In this document: piece after piece, positions 47,786-56,200 of the stretch
Layout of the letters: every line of letters begins with the position of its first letter
How positions within the stretch are numbered: the stretch's first letter is position 1
Translations under genes and position numbers: made by a program
NCBI RefSeq assembly: GCF_040811775.1
Contig: NZ_JBFNXW010000002.1
Location: 310,001 to 374,000 of the forward strand
DNA from: Balneola sp. MJW-20
Lineage (GTDB): Bacteria > Bacteroidota > Rhodothermia > Balneolales > Balneolaceae
Reading direction: 5' to 3'
DNA: 64,000 nucleotides
The notes under the pieces: generated by a model
Database searches by the model: none
Told to the model about the DNA's origin: nothing
Seen by the model: only the letters and a program-made list of their open reading frames with translations

Positions 47786-48367
47786 ATGAATAAGTCTGTA
47801 ATTAACTCTAAAGCTGCACTACTGAGTATATTTGTTATAACTGTGGTACTGATCGTTTCCTGTACTGCAAAAGATGATGCCAACGAAAGCTGGGATATAG
47901 CTCCTGCTGAATATGCTTCAATGGCAGAGCAGTCTCTCCGGTATATGGAAAATTTTGACTTTGATACCTGGGGTGAAATGCTTGCAGATGACGTAGAGTA
48001 TTATTTTCCGGATGGGGATGCCGGGATACGTACGGTGCTGATCGGTAAAAGAGCAGTGATTGACTGGTGGAACAACTGGCAGATGACCTCCGGTATAGAA
48101 GAAATGACCTTTACAGAACCTGTTTTTCTGCCGGTAGTTGCAGATGAGGTACCCAACTACACAGGCTTACCCGGATATTATGTGGTTTCGTATTTTTCAA
48201 ATAAGATGATCTATAACGGCAAAGAAGTAAATATCAGGATGAATTTTACCATGCATTTCAACGATGATCAGAAGATAGACCGCTATTTTACTTACTATGA
48301 CCGGACTCCGATTATCGAGGCTGTGCAGACTAACATTCTGAGACCTGCTGATCCGGATTCAAATTAA
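47786..48367 (+). CDS. NTF2-like (SnoaL-type) lipoprotein
   Basis: A 193-residue lipoprotein with lipobox VSCT (Cys about 26). The mature part follows the NTF2 cone fold: a helix (SMAEQSLRYMENFDFDTWGEMLADDVEYYFPDG), RAVIDWWNNW, then four beta strands ending IDRYFTYYDRTPIIEAV. Such domains are enzymes or ligand binders; no catalytic set can be assigned. It is a single gene, facing the BCAM0308-like gene with 9 bases between stops. Confidence 0.85.
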   Translation: MNKSVINSKAALLSIFVITVVLIVSCTAKDDANESWDIAPAEYASMAEQSLRYMENFDFDTWGEMLADDVEYYFPDGDAGIRTVLIGKRAVIDWWNNWQMTSGIEEMTFTEPVFLPVVADEVPNYTGLPGYYVVSYFSNKMIYNGKEVNIRMNFTMHFNDDQKIDRYFTYYDRTPIIEAVQTNILRPADPDSN

Positions 48368-48376
48368 AATTGGATC

Positions 48377-48877
48377 TTAGAGATCCCGGTGCCAGGTGAT
48401 CTGAACATGGTCTTCCGCTTCGTACGAGAGGTTCAGGTCTCCTTCGAATGCACTTTTTAATGCATCTCCAATACGGCGTGGCAGATGCATTCCAGTGGTA
48501 TGAATAATGGTTCTGTCATCCGAACGATGAATATCCATGATACGCTCCAGAGGATGATTATTGCTCTCTCGGCGTTCAATATTCTGTACCAGATTCATGA
48601 TCTCACTCCGGTGTTTTCTGAAAAAAGTTCCGCTAAGGTCCATAATTCCTGCTGGATCATGTTCTTCGGAGCGTTTGCAAGCGGGGCAAATGATCTCGTT
48701 CGTATTTTCTGTATTTTTGCCCCAGTGCCAACGGCCATCAGAATAGACAACACCGCATTCAGGACATTGAGTGGGTTCCGGGAATTTTTGCCTGGTTCGG
48801 AACGCATCCGAAGTTTCATCAGTAAAGATCCGGGCCTGATTTTTCCGAAAACTAAACCCTCTTTTTTTTATTTTCAT
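48377..48877 (-). CDS. BCAM0308-like zinc-ribbon protein
   Basis: A 166-residue protein. Two CxxC pairs (QCPECGV and ICPACKR, about 38-41 and 63-66) form a zinc ribbon, followed by HDPAGIMDLSGTFF and the late block IHTTGMHLPRRIGDALKSAF. This layout is the BCAM0308 family, related to the archaeal/eukaryotic NMD3 zinc region. The function is unknown; RNA binding is a reasonable guess. The N-terminus is strongly basic (KIKKRGFSFRKNQ). Confidence 0.78.
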   Translation of the reverse strand: MKIKKRGFSFRKNQARIFTDETSDAFRTRQKFPEPTQCPECGVVYSDGRWHWGKNTENTNEIICPACKRSEEHDPAGIMDLSGTFFRKHRSEIMNLVQNIERRESNNHPLERIMDIHRSDDRTIIHTTGMHLPRRIGDALKSAFEGDLNLSYEAEDHVQITWHRDL

Positions 48878-49098
48878 GACCTCCTCCGGTTGAGCTTTGT
48901 AAAGACGCTAGTTTATGATCATTAATAAACGGAACTCAATCCATAGGAGAGCTACCAAAAACTTTGTAGTGCTTCGGATTACCCTGCGAGTACCTGTAGA
49001 ATATCATATTGGATCAGGTCTATACACTATCTATAATGAATTATAATAGGTATTGGCTGCTAAGGCCCTTATGTTTGGAAAAATTTGGAAGGATATAT

Positions 49099-50304
49099 AT
49101 GTCATCAGCACCCCAACATAAAAGAGAATTAGACCGGCTAATTAAACTGACGGAGATGGACCTGGATTATTCAGATCTTTCGAAGTATCTGGATGACCTG
49201 ACCCTTTTGGCTGCACGCATTTCAGGCACCAAAATTTCTATGATCAATCTGATCGATACTTATACCCAATGGACTATTTCAAATCAGGGTTTCGATGTAG
49301 ATCAGATGCCAAGGGAGGAATCTGTATGTCAGTATACTCTTCTGGAGGAGGGTGAAATGCTGGTTGAAGATCTATCTGCCGATGAGCGGTTTAAAGAGAG
49401 GTCATATGTTACCAGTGATCCAAATCTTAGATATTACCTGGGTATACCATTGAGTAATGATGATGGATTACCAGTGGGCACACTCTGTTTAATGGATTCA
49501 GAGAAAAAAAGTATTGCCCCGGAAAAAGTAGAGTTGATCAAGCTGGTTGCTAAAGAAGTAGTTAGAAGGCTCGAATCTCTTCAGAAAATGAATGATCTAC
49601 GCGAAAAGATCGCTCAACTTGAAAATACTCAGAAGAAACTAAGTCATGATATCAGAGGACCTATAAGTGGCATTATCGGTGTAGCAGAGATCATAGAAGC
49701 TCAGGGCTCAAATAACCGCATTGAAGACATTCTGGAGCTTATAACATTGGTAAAGAAAGGGGGAGAGAGCGTACTCGAACTGGCTGAAGAGATCATGGAG
49801 CAGAGCAAAGCAGAAAATGAGGACCTGCCTCCCGGAAAGAATGAATATAGTACTGAAAGCTTCTGTAATAAATTATCAGAATTGTATACTCCTCAGGCAA
49901 CTGCTAAAAAAATTGACCTGCACATAGAAACCGGGTCTGAGTCGGCTTCGATCAATTTTCCAAAAGCAAAGCTGCTACAGATCGCTGGTAACCTGATCTC
50001 TAATTCCATCAAATTTACTCCTGAGGAAGGCAAAGTGAATGTGAATGTGGAAATTAAGGAGGAAGAGGGCCGTTCCGGAGATCTTTGTTTGAAAGTAAGT
50101 GATTCCGGGGTGGGGATCTCTGACGATAAGATAAAAGAGATCCTTCAGGGAGGAACCGGCACCACTCAGGGGACTACCGGTGAAAAAGGATATGGATTTG
50201 GGCTCTCTCTGGTTAAACACCTTATCGATAAGGCCGGCGGTGAGATGAGTATCCAGTCTGAAAAAGGAAAGGGTACTACTTTTAAGATCAATATACCTCT
50301 GTAA
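49099..50304 (+). CDS. GAF-domain sensor histidine kinase
   Basis: A 401-residue cytoplasmic kinase without membrane helix. The ATG at 49099 has GGAAGGA six bases upstream and is preferred over an upstream TTG. GAF domain at about 25-160 (ISMINLIDTYTQWTI, YYLGIPL, GTLCLMD), a coiled linker, HisKA box with phospho-His183 in KKLSHDIRGPISG, and the ATPase domain (NLISNSIKFTPEEG, DSGVGISDD, GYGFGLSLVKHL). No response regulator is adjacent, so it is an orphan kinase. The missing PAS or membrane sensor suggests an internal signal. Confidence 0.93.
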   Translation: MSSAPQHKRELDRLIKLTEMDLDYSDLSKYLDDLTLLAARISGTKISMINLIDTYTQWTISNQGFDVDQMPREESVCQYTLLEEGEMLVEDLSADERFKERSYVTSDPNLRYYLGIPLSNDDGLPVGTLCLMDSEKKSIAPEKVELIKLVAKEVVRRLESLQKMNDLREKIAQLENTQKKLSHDIRGPISGIIGVAEIIEAQGSNNRIEDILELITLVKKGGESVLELAEEIMEQSKAENEDLPPGKNEYSTESFCNKLSELYTPQATAKKIDLHIETGSESASINFPKAKLLQIAGNLISNSIKFTPEEGKVNVNVEIKEEEGRSGDLCLKVSDSGVGISDDKIKEILQGGTGTTQGTTGEKGYGFGLSLVKHLIDKAGGEMSIQSEKGKGTTFKINIPL

Positions 50305-50355
50305 AAGCTACACCGTAGTAGAAGGATTTCCCTTCCAATCCAACATTTCCTTGTT

Positions 50356-50375
50356 ACGTATAAAATATTATACGT
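50356..50375. promoter_or_regulatory. Hip operator candidate 1
   Basis: ACGTATAA and TTATACGT are perfect 8-base arms around AATA. The inner half-site GTATAA recurs at 50477 in the same promoter. The arms suit a dimeric helix-turn-helix repressor such as the HipB-like protein encoded 130 bases downstream. Confidence 0.55.
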
Positions 50376-50384
50376 TAATGGATT

Positions 50385-50410
50385 AATATAACCATAATGA
50401 TAGTTATATT
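50385..50410. promoter_or_regulatory. Hip operator candidate 2
   Basis: AATATAAC (50385-50392) and GTTATATT (50403-50410) are perfect arms with a 10-base spacer. The half-site differs from the other two, so this may belong to another regulator or be a chance repeat in AT-rich DNA. Confidence 0.4.
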
Positions 50411-50476
50411 TGTCATTAAAATTATACGGTCTTATTTTTAATGCTAAAATAAATATGCATTAGTCGTTCTAAAACA

Positions 50477-50499
50477 GTATAATGAATAAATAATTATAC
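50477..50499. promoter_or_regulatory. Hip operator candidate 3 overlapping the start region
   Basis: GTATAAT (50477-50483) and ATTATAC (50493-50499) are perfect arms with a 9-base spacer; the right arm ends three bases before the hipB-like ATG. A single half-site TTATAC also lies at 50422-50427. A protein bound here would block transcription or translation start directly. Confidence 0.55.
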
Positions 50500-50502
50500 A
50501 TT

Positions 50503-50850
50503 ATGGAATTTTCAGCACTTTCAGACCAGGCAATATTAAAGCAGATCGGTAAGAGAATACGCCGAAAGAGGTTGCAGCAGAATATCACACAGGAAGCGAT
50601 GGCAGAGAACGCCGGTCTGAGTCGTATAACTATTAGTAATCTGGAGCAGGGGAAATCCTCTTCCCTCAGGACCCTTATACAAGTTCTCAGAGTTCTTGGT
50701 CAACTTGATGATCTGGAGGCATTCATACCTGAGCCGGGGGTGAGTCCAATGGAAATGCTTAAAAATGAGGGGAAGAAACGAAAGCGCGCATCATCATCTG
50801 TTACCCATGACAGAGTTGAAGATGAAACGGAAGACTGGGAAGCATGGTAG
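50503..50850 (+). CDS. hipB: HipB-like XRE antitoxin/repressor
   Basis: A 115-residue DNA-binding protein. Residues 14-72 form an XRE helix-turn-helix (IGKRIRRKRLQQNITQEAMA, ISNLEQGKSSS, LRTLIQVLRVLG). A basic linker (KKRKRAS) and acidic tail follow, and the last residues are EDWEAW; E. coli HipB also ends in Trp, which docks into HipA. It probably neutralises the kinase and represses the operon. Its stop overlaps the kinase gene by seven bases. Confidence 0.9.
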   Translation: MEFSALSDQAILKQIGKRIRRKRLQQNITQEAMAENAGLSRITISNLEQGKSSSLRTLIQVLRVLGQLDDLEAFIPEPGVSPMEMLKNEGKKRKRASSSVTHDRVEDETEDWEAW

Positions 50851-52133
50851 ATACAGCAGCAGTTAAGATCTGGGGAGAACTTGCAGGGGCGGTAAGCTGG
50901 ATTGAGGAGAAGAATTATGCCGTTTTTGAATATGCACCTGAATACTTAGAGAAAGGCCCTGAGCTTGCTCCACTGACCATGCCGCATTCGAAGGCTAAGA
51001 CGGATCCGCTCTTTTTATTTAATCTCTTGAATAAAGATACATTTCTAGGCTTACCAGGCATGCTGGCCGATTCTCTTCCGGATGACTTTGGTAATGCTGT
51101 TATAAATGCCTGGCTTGAAAAACAGGGGAGAGTAGCCGGGAGCATGAATCCTATTGAAAGGCTGTGTTATGTTGGCAAGAGGGGAATGGGAGCACTGGAA
51201 TATGAACCGGTCATGCGAGAAGAATTATCTGAGGGTTACAAGATCGAAGTGGATGAATTGGCCAGGCTGGCTGATGTTATTCTGAACCGGCGTGATAAAT
51301 TGAAAACAAATTATCTGGAAAAGACCGATGCGCTGAATGATATCATTAGAGTGGGTTCATCAGCCGGTGGTGCCAGACCAAAAGCCATCATCGCATGGAA
51401 TGAAGAGACCGGGGAAATACGATCCGGTCAATCCCGTGCCCCGGACGATTTTGATTACTGGATCATGAAGTTTGACGGAGTCCAATCAGAGAAACTGGGT
51501 AATCCGGCAGGGTTCGGAAGGATCGAATATGCTTATTATTTAATGGCTAAAGCTGCCGGGATATCCATGATGCCCTGCAGACTTTTTGAAGAAGCAGGCC
51601 GGGCTCATTTTATGACAAAACGCTTTGACCGGACTTCCAGTTACCGGAAACTGCATGTTCAGACTCTATGCGGAATAGCACACTTCGATTACAACCAGGC
51701 AGGAAGATATAGTTACGAAGATGCCTTTCAGGTAATGCGAAGACTCAAACTTCCTTTCCAGGATGCCGTGGAGCAGTACCGGAGAATGGTTTTTAATATC
51801 CTGGCAAGAAATCAGGATGATCATACCAAGAATATATCCTTTGTGATGTTTAAGAGCGGCAAGTGGAGGCTAAGTCCGGCTTATGATCTGACTTTTTCCT
51901 TTAATCCGGACGGGAAATGGACCCATATGCATCAAATGAGTCTGAATGGTAAAAGGGAGCATTTTAGCAGAGAAGACCTGATCGATGCAGGAAAAGCGAT
52001 CAGTATTAAGAAACCTTACGAGATCATTGAGGAAGTGGAATCGGCGATCGCCGGATGGGAACGCTTTGCGGGTGCAGCGGGTGTAATAAATGAGCACCGG
52101 AAATATATATCCAAACACCTGAGAAGACTTTGA
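50844..52133 (+). CDS. hipA: HipA-like serine/threonine kinase toxin
   Basis: A 429-residue kinase of the HipA family. The N-terminal subdomain reads VKIWGELAGAVSW; the phosphate loop region is VGSSAGGARPKA (170-181) with candidate autophosphorylation Ser172/173. Then YWIMKFDG with the ATP Lys209, FMTKRFDR, the catalytic NQDDHTKNISF (323-333) and the metal Asp348 in SPAYDL. All are intact, so it should be active. E. coli HipA inactivates glutamyl-tRNA synthetase and causes persistence; the target here is unknown. It overlaps both neighbours, so stoichiometry is set by coupled translation. Confidence 0.93.
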   Translation: MVDTAAVKIWGELAGAVSWIEEKNYAVFEYAPEYLEKGPELAPLTMPHSKAKTDPLFLFNLLNKDTFLGLPGMLADSLPDDFGNAVINAWLEKQGRVAGSMNPIERLCYVGKRGMGALEYEPVMREELSEGYKIEVDELARLADVILNRRDKLKTNYLEKTDALNDIIRVGSSAGGARPKAIIAWNEETGEIRSGQSRAPDDFDYWIMKFDGVQSEKLGNPAGFGRIEYAYYLMAKAAGISMMPCRLFEEAGRAHFMTKRFDRTSSYRKLHVQTLCGIAHFDYNQAGRYSYEDAFQVMRRLKLPFQDAVEQYRRMVFNILARNQDDHTKNISFVMFKSGKWRLSPAYDLTFSFNPDGKWTHMHQMSLNGKREHFSREDLIDAGKAISIKKPYEIIEEVESAIAGWERFAGAAGVINEHRKYISKHLRRL

Positions 52134-53134
52134 GTACTGAAGAACAGAACCGATTTGTGATGCCCCCCTGCATCGAAAATGATAACGGAGAGGAACGAAA
52201 GGCAGGGTATGAGATCGAGTTTACCGGGCTGGATATAGGCAGGTCTGCAGAGATCATAAGAGAACTTTATGGCGGGGAAATCAAAAAAGAATCTGAATAC
52301 GAATTCAAAGTTTGTGATACTGAATTCGGAGACTTTAAACTAGAGCTGGATGCATCACTGATCCGGGATAAGAAATATGAAAAATTTCTGAGCTCTATCG
52401 GAATACAAGTTCCAGCAGGCAATAGTGCGGAAATGGAAAGTCTCATTAAAAACGCCGCTACTCCCTGGGTGCCTTTTGAGATCGTGACACCACCGGTAGA
52501 ACTTACCCGTATGCATCAGCTTAATGCTATGACCAACAGGCTGCGGGAAGAAAAAGCTATAGGGACCAAAGATTCGTTTCTCTATGCTTTTGGAATGCAT
52601 ATCAATCCTGAAGCACCCTCCCTTAAAGCTCAATCCATTCTGGATCACCTCCGGGCTTTTATGATGCTGGACCCATGGATACGCAAGGATGCAGGAATTG
52701 ATCTCAGCAGAAGGATCACACCCTATATCGACCCTTTTGGAAAAGACTATATGCGAAAAATTCTGGATCCGGCTTATCCGGCTGATCTTTCACAGTTGAT
52801 TAAGGAATATTTTCGGTTTGGGAATTCCAGAAACCGTGCGCTGGATCTGCTTCCCATGTTTATGTGCCTGAACGAAGGTCTGACGTCAGCACTACTGAAA
52901 GAAGAGCTGACTTCTGCAAGACCGACCTATCACTATCGACTTCCTAATTGTGAGATCGACGATCCGGCTTGGTCGCTGGCTTCAGAATGGAACCGATGGG
53001 TCAGAGTGGAGCAACTGGCAAATGATAAAGAGCAGTTATCTGTTAATATGAATAAGTGGATGGAATTGAATGAAAAGTTTACGATCCGTAAAAAAGGAAA
53101 ATGGATACGGATCATTGAAAAATGGATTGAATAA
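52130..53134 (+). CDS. Amidoligase-family (COOH-NH2 ligase) protein
   Basis: A 334-residue protein of the glutamine-synthetase-like amidoligase family, which joins a carboxylate and an amine using ATP. Early GYEIEFTG (26-33) supplies acidic metal ligands, and FGMHINPEA (154-162) supplies the His and Asn of the second strand motif. The remainder is helical. The substrate is unknown; related enzymes are predicted to make peptide-like tags or gamma-glutamyl amides. The TTG start at 52130 overlaps the hipA stop by three bases, and the stop is one base before the next gene. Confidence 0.88.
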   Translation: MSTEEQNRFVMPPCIENDNGEERKAGYEIEFTGLDIGRSAEIIRELYGGEIKKESEYEFKVCDTEFGDFKLELDASLIRDKKYEKFLSSIGIQVPAGNSAEMESLIKNAATPWVPFEIVTPPVELTRMHQLNAMTNRLREEKAIGTKDSFLYAFGMHINPEAPSLKAQSILDHLRAFMMLDPWIRKDAGIDLSRRITPYIDPFGKDYMRKILDPAYPADLSQLIKEYFRFGNSRNRALDLLPMFMCLNEGLTSALLKEELTSARPTYHYRLPNCEIDDPAWSLASEWNRWVRVEQLANDKEQLSVNMNKWMELNEKFTIRKKGKWIRIIEKWIE

Positions 53135-53135
53135 T

Positions 53136-53915
53136 ATGCTCCCTAAACCGGTGATCGGCGTAACAGGACCCTCAAAGGGCGGAACTGCAGCCTGGCTGGC
53201 TACCGCTTTATCGATAATTCTGGCTGGAGGTCATCCCTTAAGGATCACCACCTCAAAAAAAGTTGAGATATCCGAGATCGATGGATTGATCATAGGTGGT
53301 GGTGCTGATATTGATCCGGGCCGATATGGTGAACGGTTTTTACAGGTCAAAAAAAAAGCTCCGGGACGATCTATTATGCGATGGGTACTGAATATTCTTT
53401 TATTCCCGGTATACTGGCTGATACGGAAACTATTTCAGACCAAGTCGCCTGCTTTGGATACTGAACGGGATGAGCTTGAGCTGAAACTGATTAATGAAGC
53501 CATACTGGCTTCAAAGCCTGTAATGGGAATCTGCAGGGGAATGCAATTATTAAACGTGCACTACGGTGGTACACTTCATCAGGATATCAGTAACTTTTAT
53601 GTGGAGCAATCTATTCCGTCTTCCATATTTCCTTTAAAACAAGTAGAAATAAAGCCGGATACGCTTTTGAGATCCATACTCGGAAAAGAAGTATGTATCG
53701 TTAATGCCCTACATCATCAGGCAATCAAAAAATTAGGGGAGGGGATGAAAACAGCTGCTTGTGAAATGGGTAAAGAGATCACGCAAAGCATTCAGCACAC
53801 CGGTGAAAATTTTGTCATCGGTGTTCAGTGGCATCCTGAATACATGATACAGGTTCCCGAACAAAGAAGACTGTTCCAGGAACTGGTGAGAAGATCGGCT
53901 GCAGACTCAGCTTAG
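53136..53915 (+). CDS. Class-I amidotransferase-like gamma-glutamyl hydrolase (peptidase C26)
   Basis: A 259-residue hydrolase from ATG 53136; the open frame before it overlaps the amidoligase and is not used. GLIIGGGADIDPGRYG (50-65) and nucleophile Cys133 in GICRGMQLLN, then NALHHQA and catalytic His233/Glu235 in QWHPEYM, give a complete triad. The family cleaves gamma-glutamyl amides. Residues 79-99 are an inserted strongly hydrophobic stretch (RWVLNILLFPVYWLIRKLF), absent from usual members, which could bind a membrane. It pairs with the amidoligase as maker and breaker of the same amide bond. Confidence 0.9.
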   Translation: MLPKPVIGVTGPSKGGTAAWLATALSIILAGGHPLRITTSKKVEISEIDGLIIGGGADIDPGRYGERFLQVKKKAPGRSIMRWVLNILLFPVYWLIRKLFQTKSPALDTERDELELKLINEAILASKPVMGICRGMQLLNVHYGGTLHQDISNFYVEQSIPSSIFPLKQVEIKPDTLLRSILGKEVCIVNALHHQAIKKLGEGMKTAACEMGKEITQSIQHTGENFVIGVQWHPEYMIQVPEQRRLFQELVRRSAADSA

Positions 53916-54218
53916 ATGCTGCTCAATAATTCCGGTAAGAGCTGGGGCCTGGATCACTCCTGACTGTTGCCAGATGACCTTTCCTTCCCGAATAAGAACC
54001 AGCGTTGGTACACCCCGGACCTGATAACGGATCGCAGCATCAGGGTTAGTCTCAGCATTGATCTTGACTACATTGATGCGGTCTCCCATAGAGGATTTAA
54101 CTTCTTTCAGAATGGGATTCATCATTTTACAGGGCTGGCACCAGTCCGTATAAAAATCAATGAGCACCGGCTTATCACCGTTTATAAGATCATTAAATGA
54201 GGGTTTCGTCTTTTCCAT
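53907..54218 (-). CDS. trxA: Thioredoxin
   Basis: A 103-residue disulfide reductase. The active site is DWCQPCKM (Cys27, Cys30); GP in the usual WCGPC is replaced by QP, which is seen in Bacteroidota. The cis-Pro loop VRGVPTLVLI is present. It has no signal peptide, so it is cytoplasmic. Its 3' end overlaps the hydrolase gene on the other strand by nine bases. Confidence 0.95.
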   Translation of the reverse strand: MEKTKPSFNDLINGDKPVLIDFYTDWCQPCKMMNPILKEVKSSMGDRINVVKINAETNPDAAIRYQVRGVPTLVLIREGKVIWQQSGVIQAPALTGIIEQHLS

Positions 54219-54300
54219 GGAATCATTTTTTTTGACACTGAAAGATAATAATAAGCAATCAATATGACCATCTTGTGAAGATACTAATCACTCAGTGAAC

Positions 54301-55131
54301 CTAGTTTTTCCGCCGGGTTTTAACTAAGACCGGGAGATGGTCGGACGGACTTCGTCCCGCCCTTACTTCTGAAATGACCGCATATTCAAGAACTTCCATA
54401 TCATCGGATACTAGGATATAATCGATACGGTCATGTAAAGGATTGCTTACATCAAAACCATTTAAGGTTCCTTCAGGTCCGTAAGGTTCTTTAATACTAA
54501 TCTTCTTAGAATCATTGAGGATCGTGTTTAAATGAGCTATGGGAGCAGAGCTCGGTAATGTATTCAGATCACCGGTGAGGATAACCGGGTAACTGCTTCG
54601 ATTCATCTCCCTGATCTTTTGGGTCAAAAGCTGAGCTGAGCGCAATCTGGCCAACTCTCCGCGATGGTCAAAATGTGTGTTCAAAACAAAATAGGGCTGC
54701 CCGGATAAATCGCGTACTCTTACCCATGTACAAATTCTTTCTAAAGCAGCATCCCAGCCGACAGAAGGCTTACCGGGTGTATCCGATAACCAGAAAGTAC
54801 CTGAAGACAATATCTCGTATCGGGTCGTATCGATCAGCAAAGGTGAGTATTCACCAGCCTCTGCTCCGTCTTCTCTGCCCACACCAACATAGGTATGAGA
54901 GGTAAGTGCTGAATCAAGATATACCAGCTGTGAGTGCAGTACTTCCTGCAAACCAACTATACCCGGATCATAATACCGGATCTGATCTGCTACCCAATCT
55001 TTTCGGTTTTGCCAGGTGTCAATGCCATCATTGGGATTATCATAGCGGATATTATAGCTCATTACGGTCTGGGCACTGATGCAAACAGGTAAAAGAATGA
55101 GAATGAGAGAAAGAGAAGGCCTGATTTTCAT
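54301..55131 (-). CDS. Secreted endonuclease/exonuclease/phosphatase-family protein
   Basis: A 276-residue exported protein, signal peptide ending ISAQ (about 20). The EEP active-site blocks are YNIRYDN, LQEVLHSQ (metal Glu), LNTHFDHRG, LTGDLNTLPSS (Asp-x-Asn) and SDHLPVLV (Asp-His). It could cut nucleic acids, sugar phosphates or lipids. It is a single gene. Confidence 0.9.
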   Translation of the reverse strand: MKIRPSLSLILILLPVCISAQTVMSYNIRYDNPNDGIDTWQNRKDWVADQIRYYDPGIVGLQEVLHSQLVYLDSALTSHTYVGVGREDGAEAGEYSPLLIDTTRYEILSSGTFWLSDTPGKPSVGWDAALERICTWVRVRDLSGQPYFVLNTHFDHRGELARLRSAQLLTQKIREMNRSSYPVILTGDLNTLPSSAPIAHLNTILNDSKKISIKEPYGPEGTLNGFDVSNPLHDRIDYILVSDDMEVLEYAVISEVRAGRSPSDHLPVLVKTRRKN

Positions 55132-55175
55132 AACAGTCTTTTTGCCCGATGATACTAAATCATGGTATAAAAGAC

Positions 55176-55700
55176 TCAGGTACTTAACAGATCCATATAG
55201 GAGTGAAGGTCAAAGGGCTTTGGCTCTTCAGTCTTACGCAAATACAAAGGGTGGTGAGGATGTCCTGCTTTAGAGATCTTCCCGATACGGTAATAACTGC
55301 ATTTATTATTCTCCAGAACCTCATAGATATCTGCCAGGCAGCGTTGAAGATAGGATCTTTTTTCAATCAGGGTTCCCCAGGCACACCAGATATCAGGAGA
55401 CCGGCCTTGCAACAGATCAGCTATCACCTCCACGTTGCGCTGGTGGATCTTCCGGTTAAAGTGCTTATGCATCTTATCAGGATTGGTCGCCCGCTGCGGA
55501 TAGAGGTTGAACATCAGCCAGCCTTCATAGCCACAGGACTTCGCAAATCGTTCTACGGATGCCAGTGTCGGATCCAGATCGTTTGGCACCGCAGTGCTTG
55601 GATTGACACCAAAACATACCAAGGGTCTCGGGCCATCCACTCCCAGCGAATATCGGGTTAACGGTTCGTCGTGATGATAGGTCCAGACGCTGTCAGACAT
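55176..55700 (-). CDS. DUF1643 protein
   Basis: A 174-residue cytoplasmic protein. DUF1643 features are RYSLGVDGPRPLVCFGVNPSTA near the N-terminus, MFNLYPQRATNPDKM, and ISKAGHPHHPLYL near the end. Function unknown; family members are often near phage or nucleotide genes. It starts three bases after the DUF3127 gene ends, so both form one operon. Confidence 0.88.
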   Translation of the reverse strand: MSDSVWTYHHDEPLTRYSLGVDGPRPLVCFGVNPSTAVPNDLDPTLASVERFAKSCGYEGWLMFNLYPQRATNPDKMHKHFNRKIHQRNVEVIADLLQGRSPDIWCAWGTLIEKRSYLQRCLADIYEVLENNKCSYYRIGKISKAGHPHHPLYLRKTEEPKPFDLHSYMDLLST

Positions 55701-55703
55701 CTT

Positions 55704-56087
55704 TTAAAAGGGGAGGTCGTCGTTAATGTCGTCGATCTTGAATGTATTCTCACCGTCCTCATCATAGCTTTGAAGACTAGGAGGGAGTTCACGGGGGTCG
55801 CCGCCGCCCGCAGCCGGAGATCCTTTTTCGATCTTCCATGCTTTAACGTCAGTATACCACCGGCCGTTATATTCCCTGCTTTGGAGGTCAATATGAGCAG
55901 TGAGCTGCTCTCCTTCCTGAATATTTGATTGATCGATCTGGTCACCCCATTGGGTAATGCAGACCTTTCGTGGATATTTTCCGGGGATCTCAAGGATGAA
56001 ATCCCTTTTTTTCCACGGGCCATTCTTACTCTCGCCGCTTTGTTCTTCTAAGATCTGGGTAACTTTACCTGTTATTTGTAAGTCCAT
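55704..56087 (-). CDS. DUF3127 protein (OB-fold, ssDNA-binding-like)
   Basis: A 127-residue protein. Residues 1-85 match DUF3127, an OB-like fold (MDLQITGKVTQILEEQSG, WKKRDFILEIPGKYP, VCITQWGDQID, YTDVKAWKIEK). The acidic tail ending FKIDDINDDLPF resembles the C-terminal tip of single-strand DNA-binding proteins (DxxDDLPF), which recruits partner proteins. It may bind nucleic acid; no experimental function is known to me. Confidence 0.87.
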   Translation of the reverse strand: MDLQITGKVTQILEEQSGESKNGPWKKRDFILEIPGKYPRKVCITQWGDQIDQSNIQEGEQLTAHIDLQSREYNGRWYTDVKAWKIEKGSPAAGGGDPRELPPSLQSYDEDGENTFKIDDINDDLPF

Positions 56088-56200
56088 ATATAATTCTGAA
56101 TAGTTTAACCAAAGGTAAGGATTCAGCAGGAGCTAATTCAAAAAGAATTGAAGAAATCAGGGGCCAATTATATAAAAGATCTTAAATCACATATCTTCAG

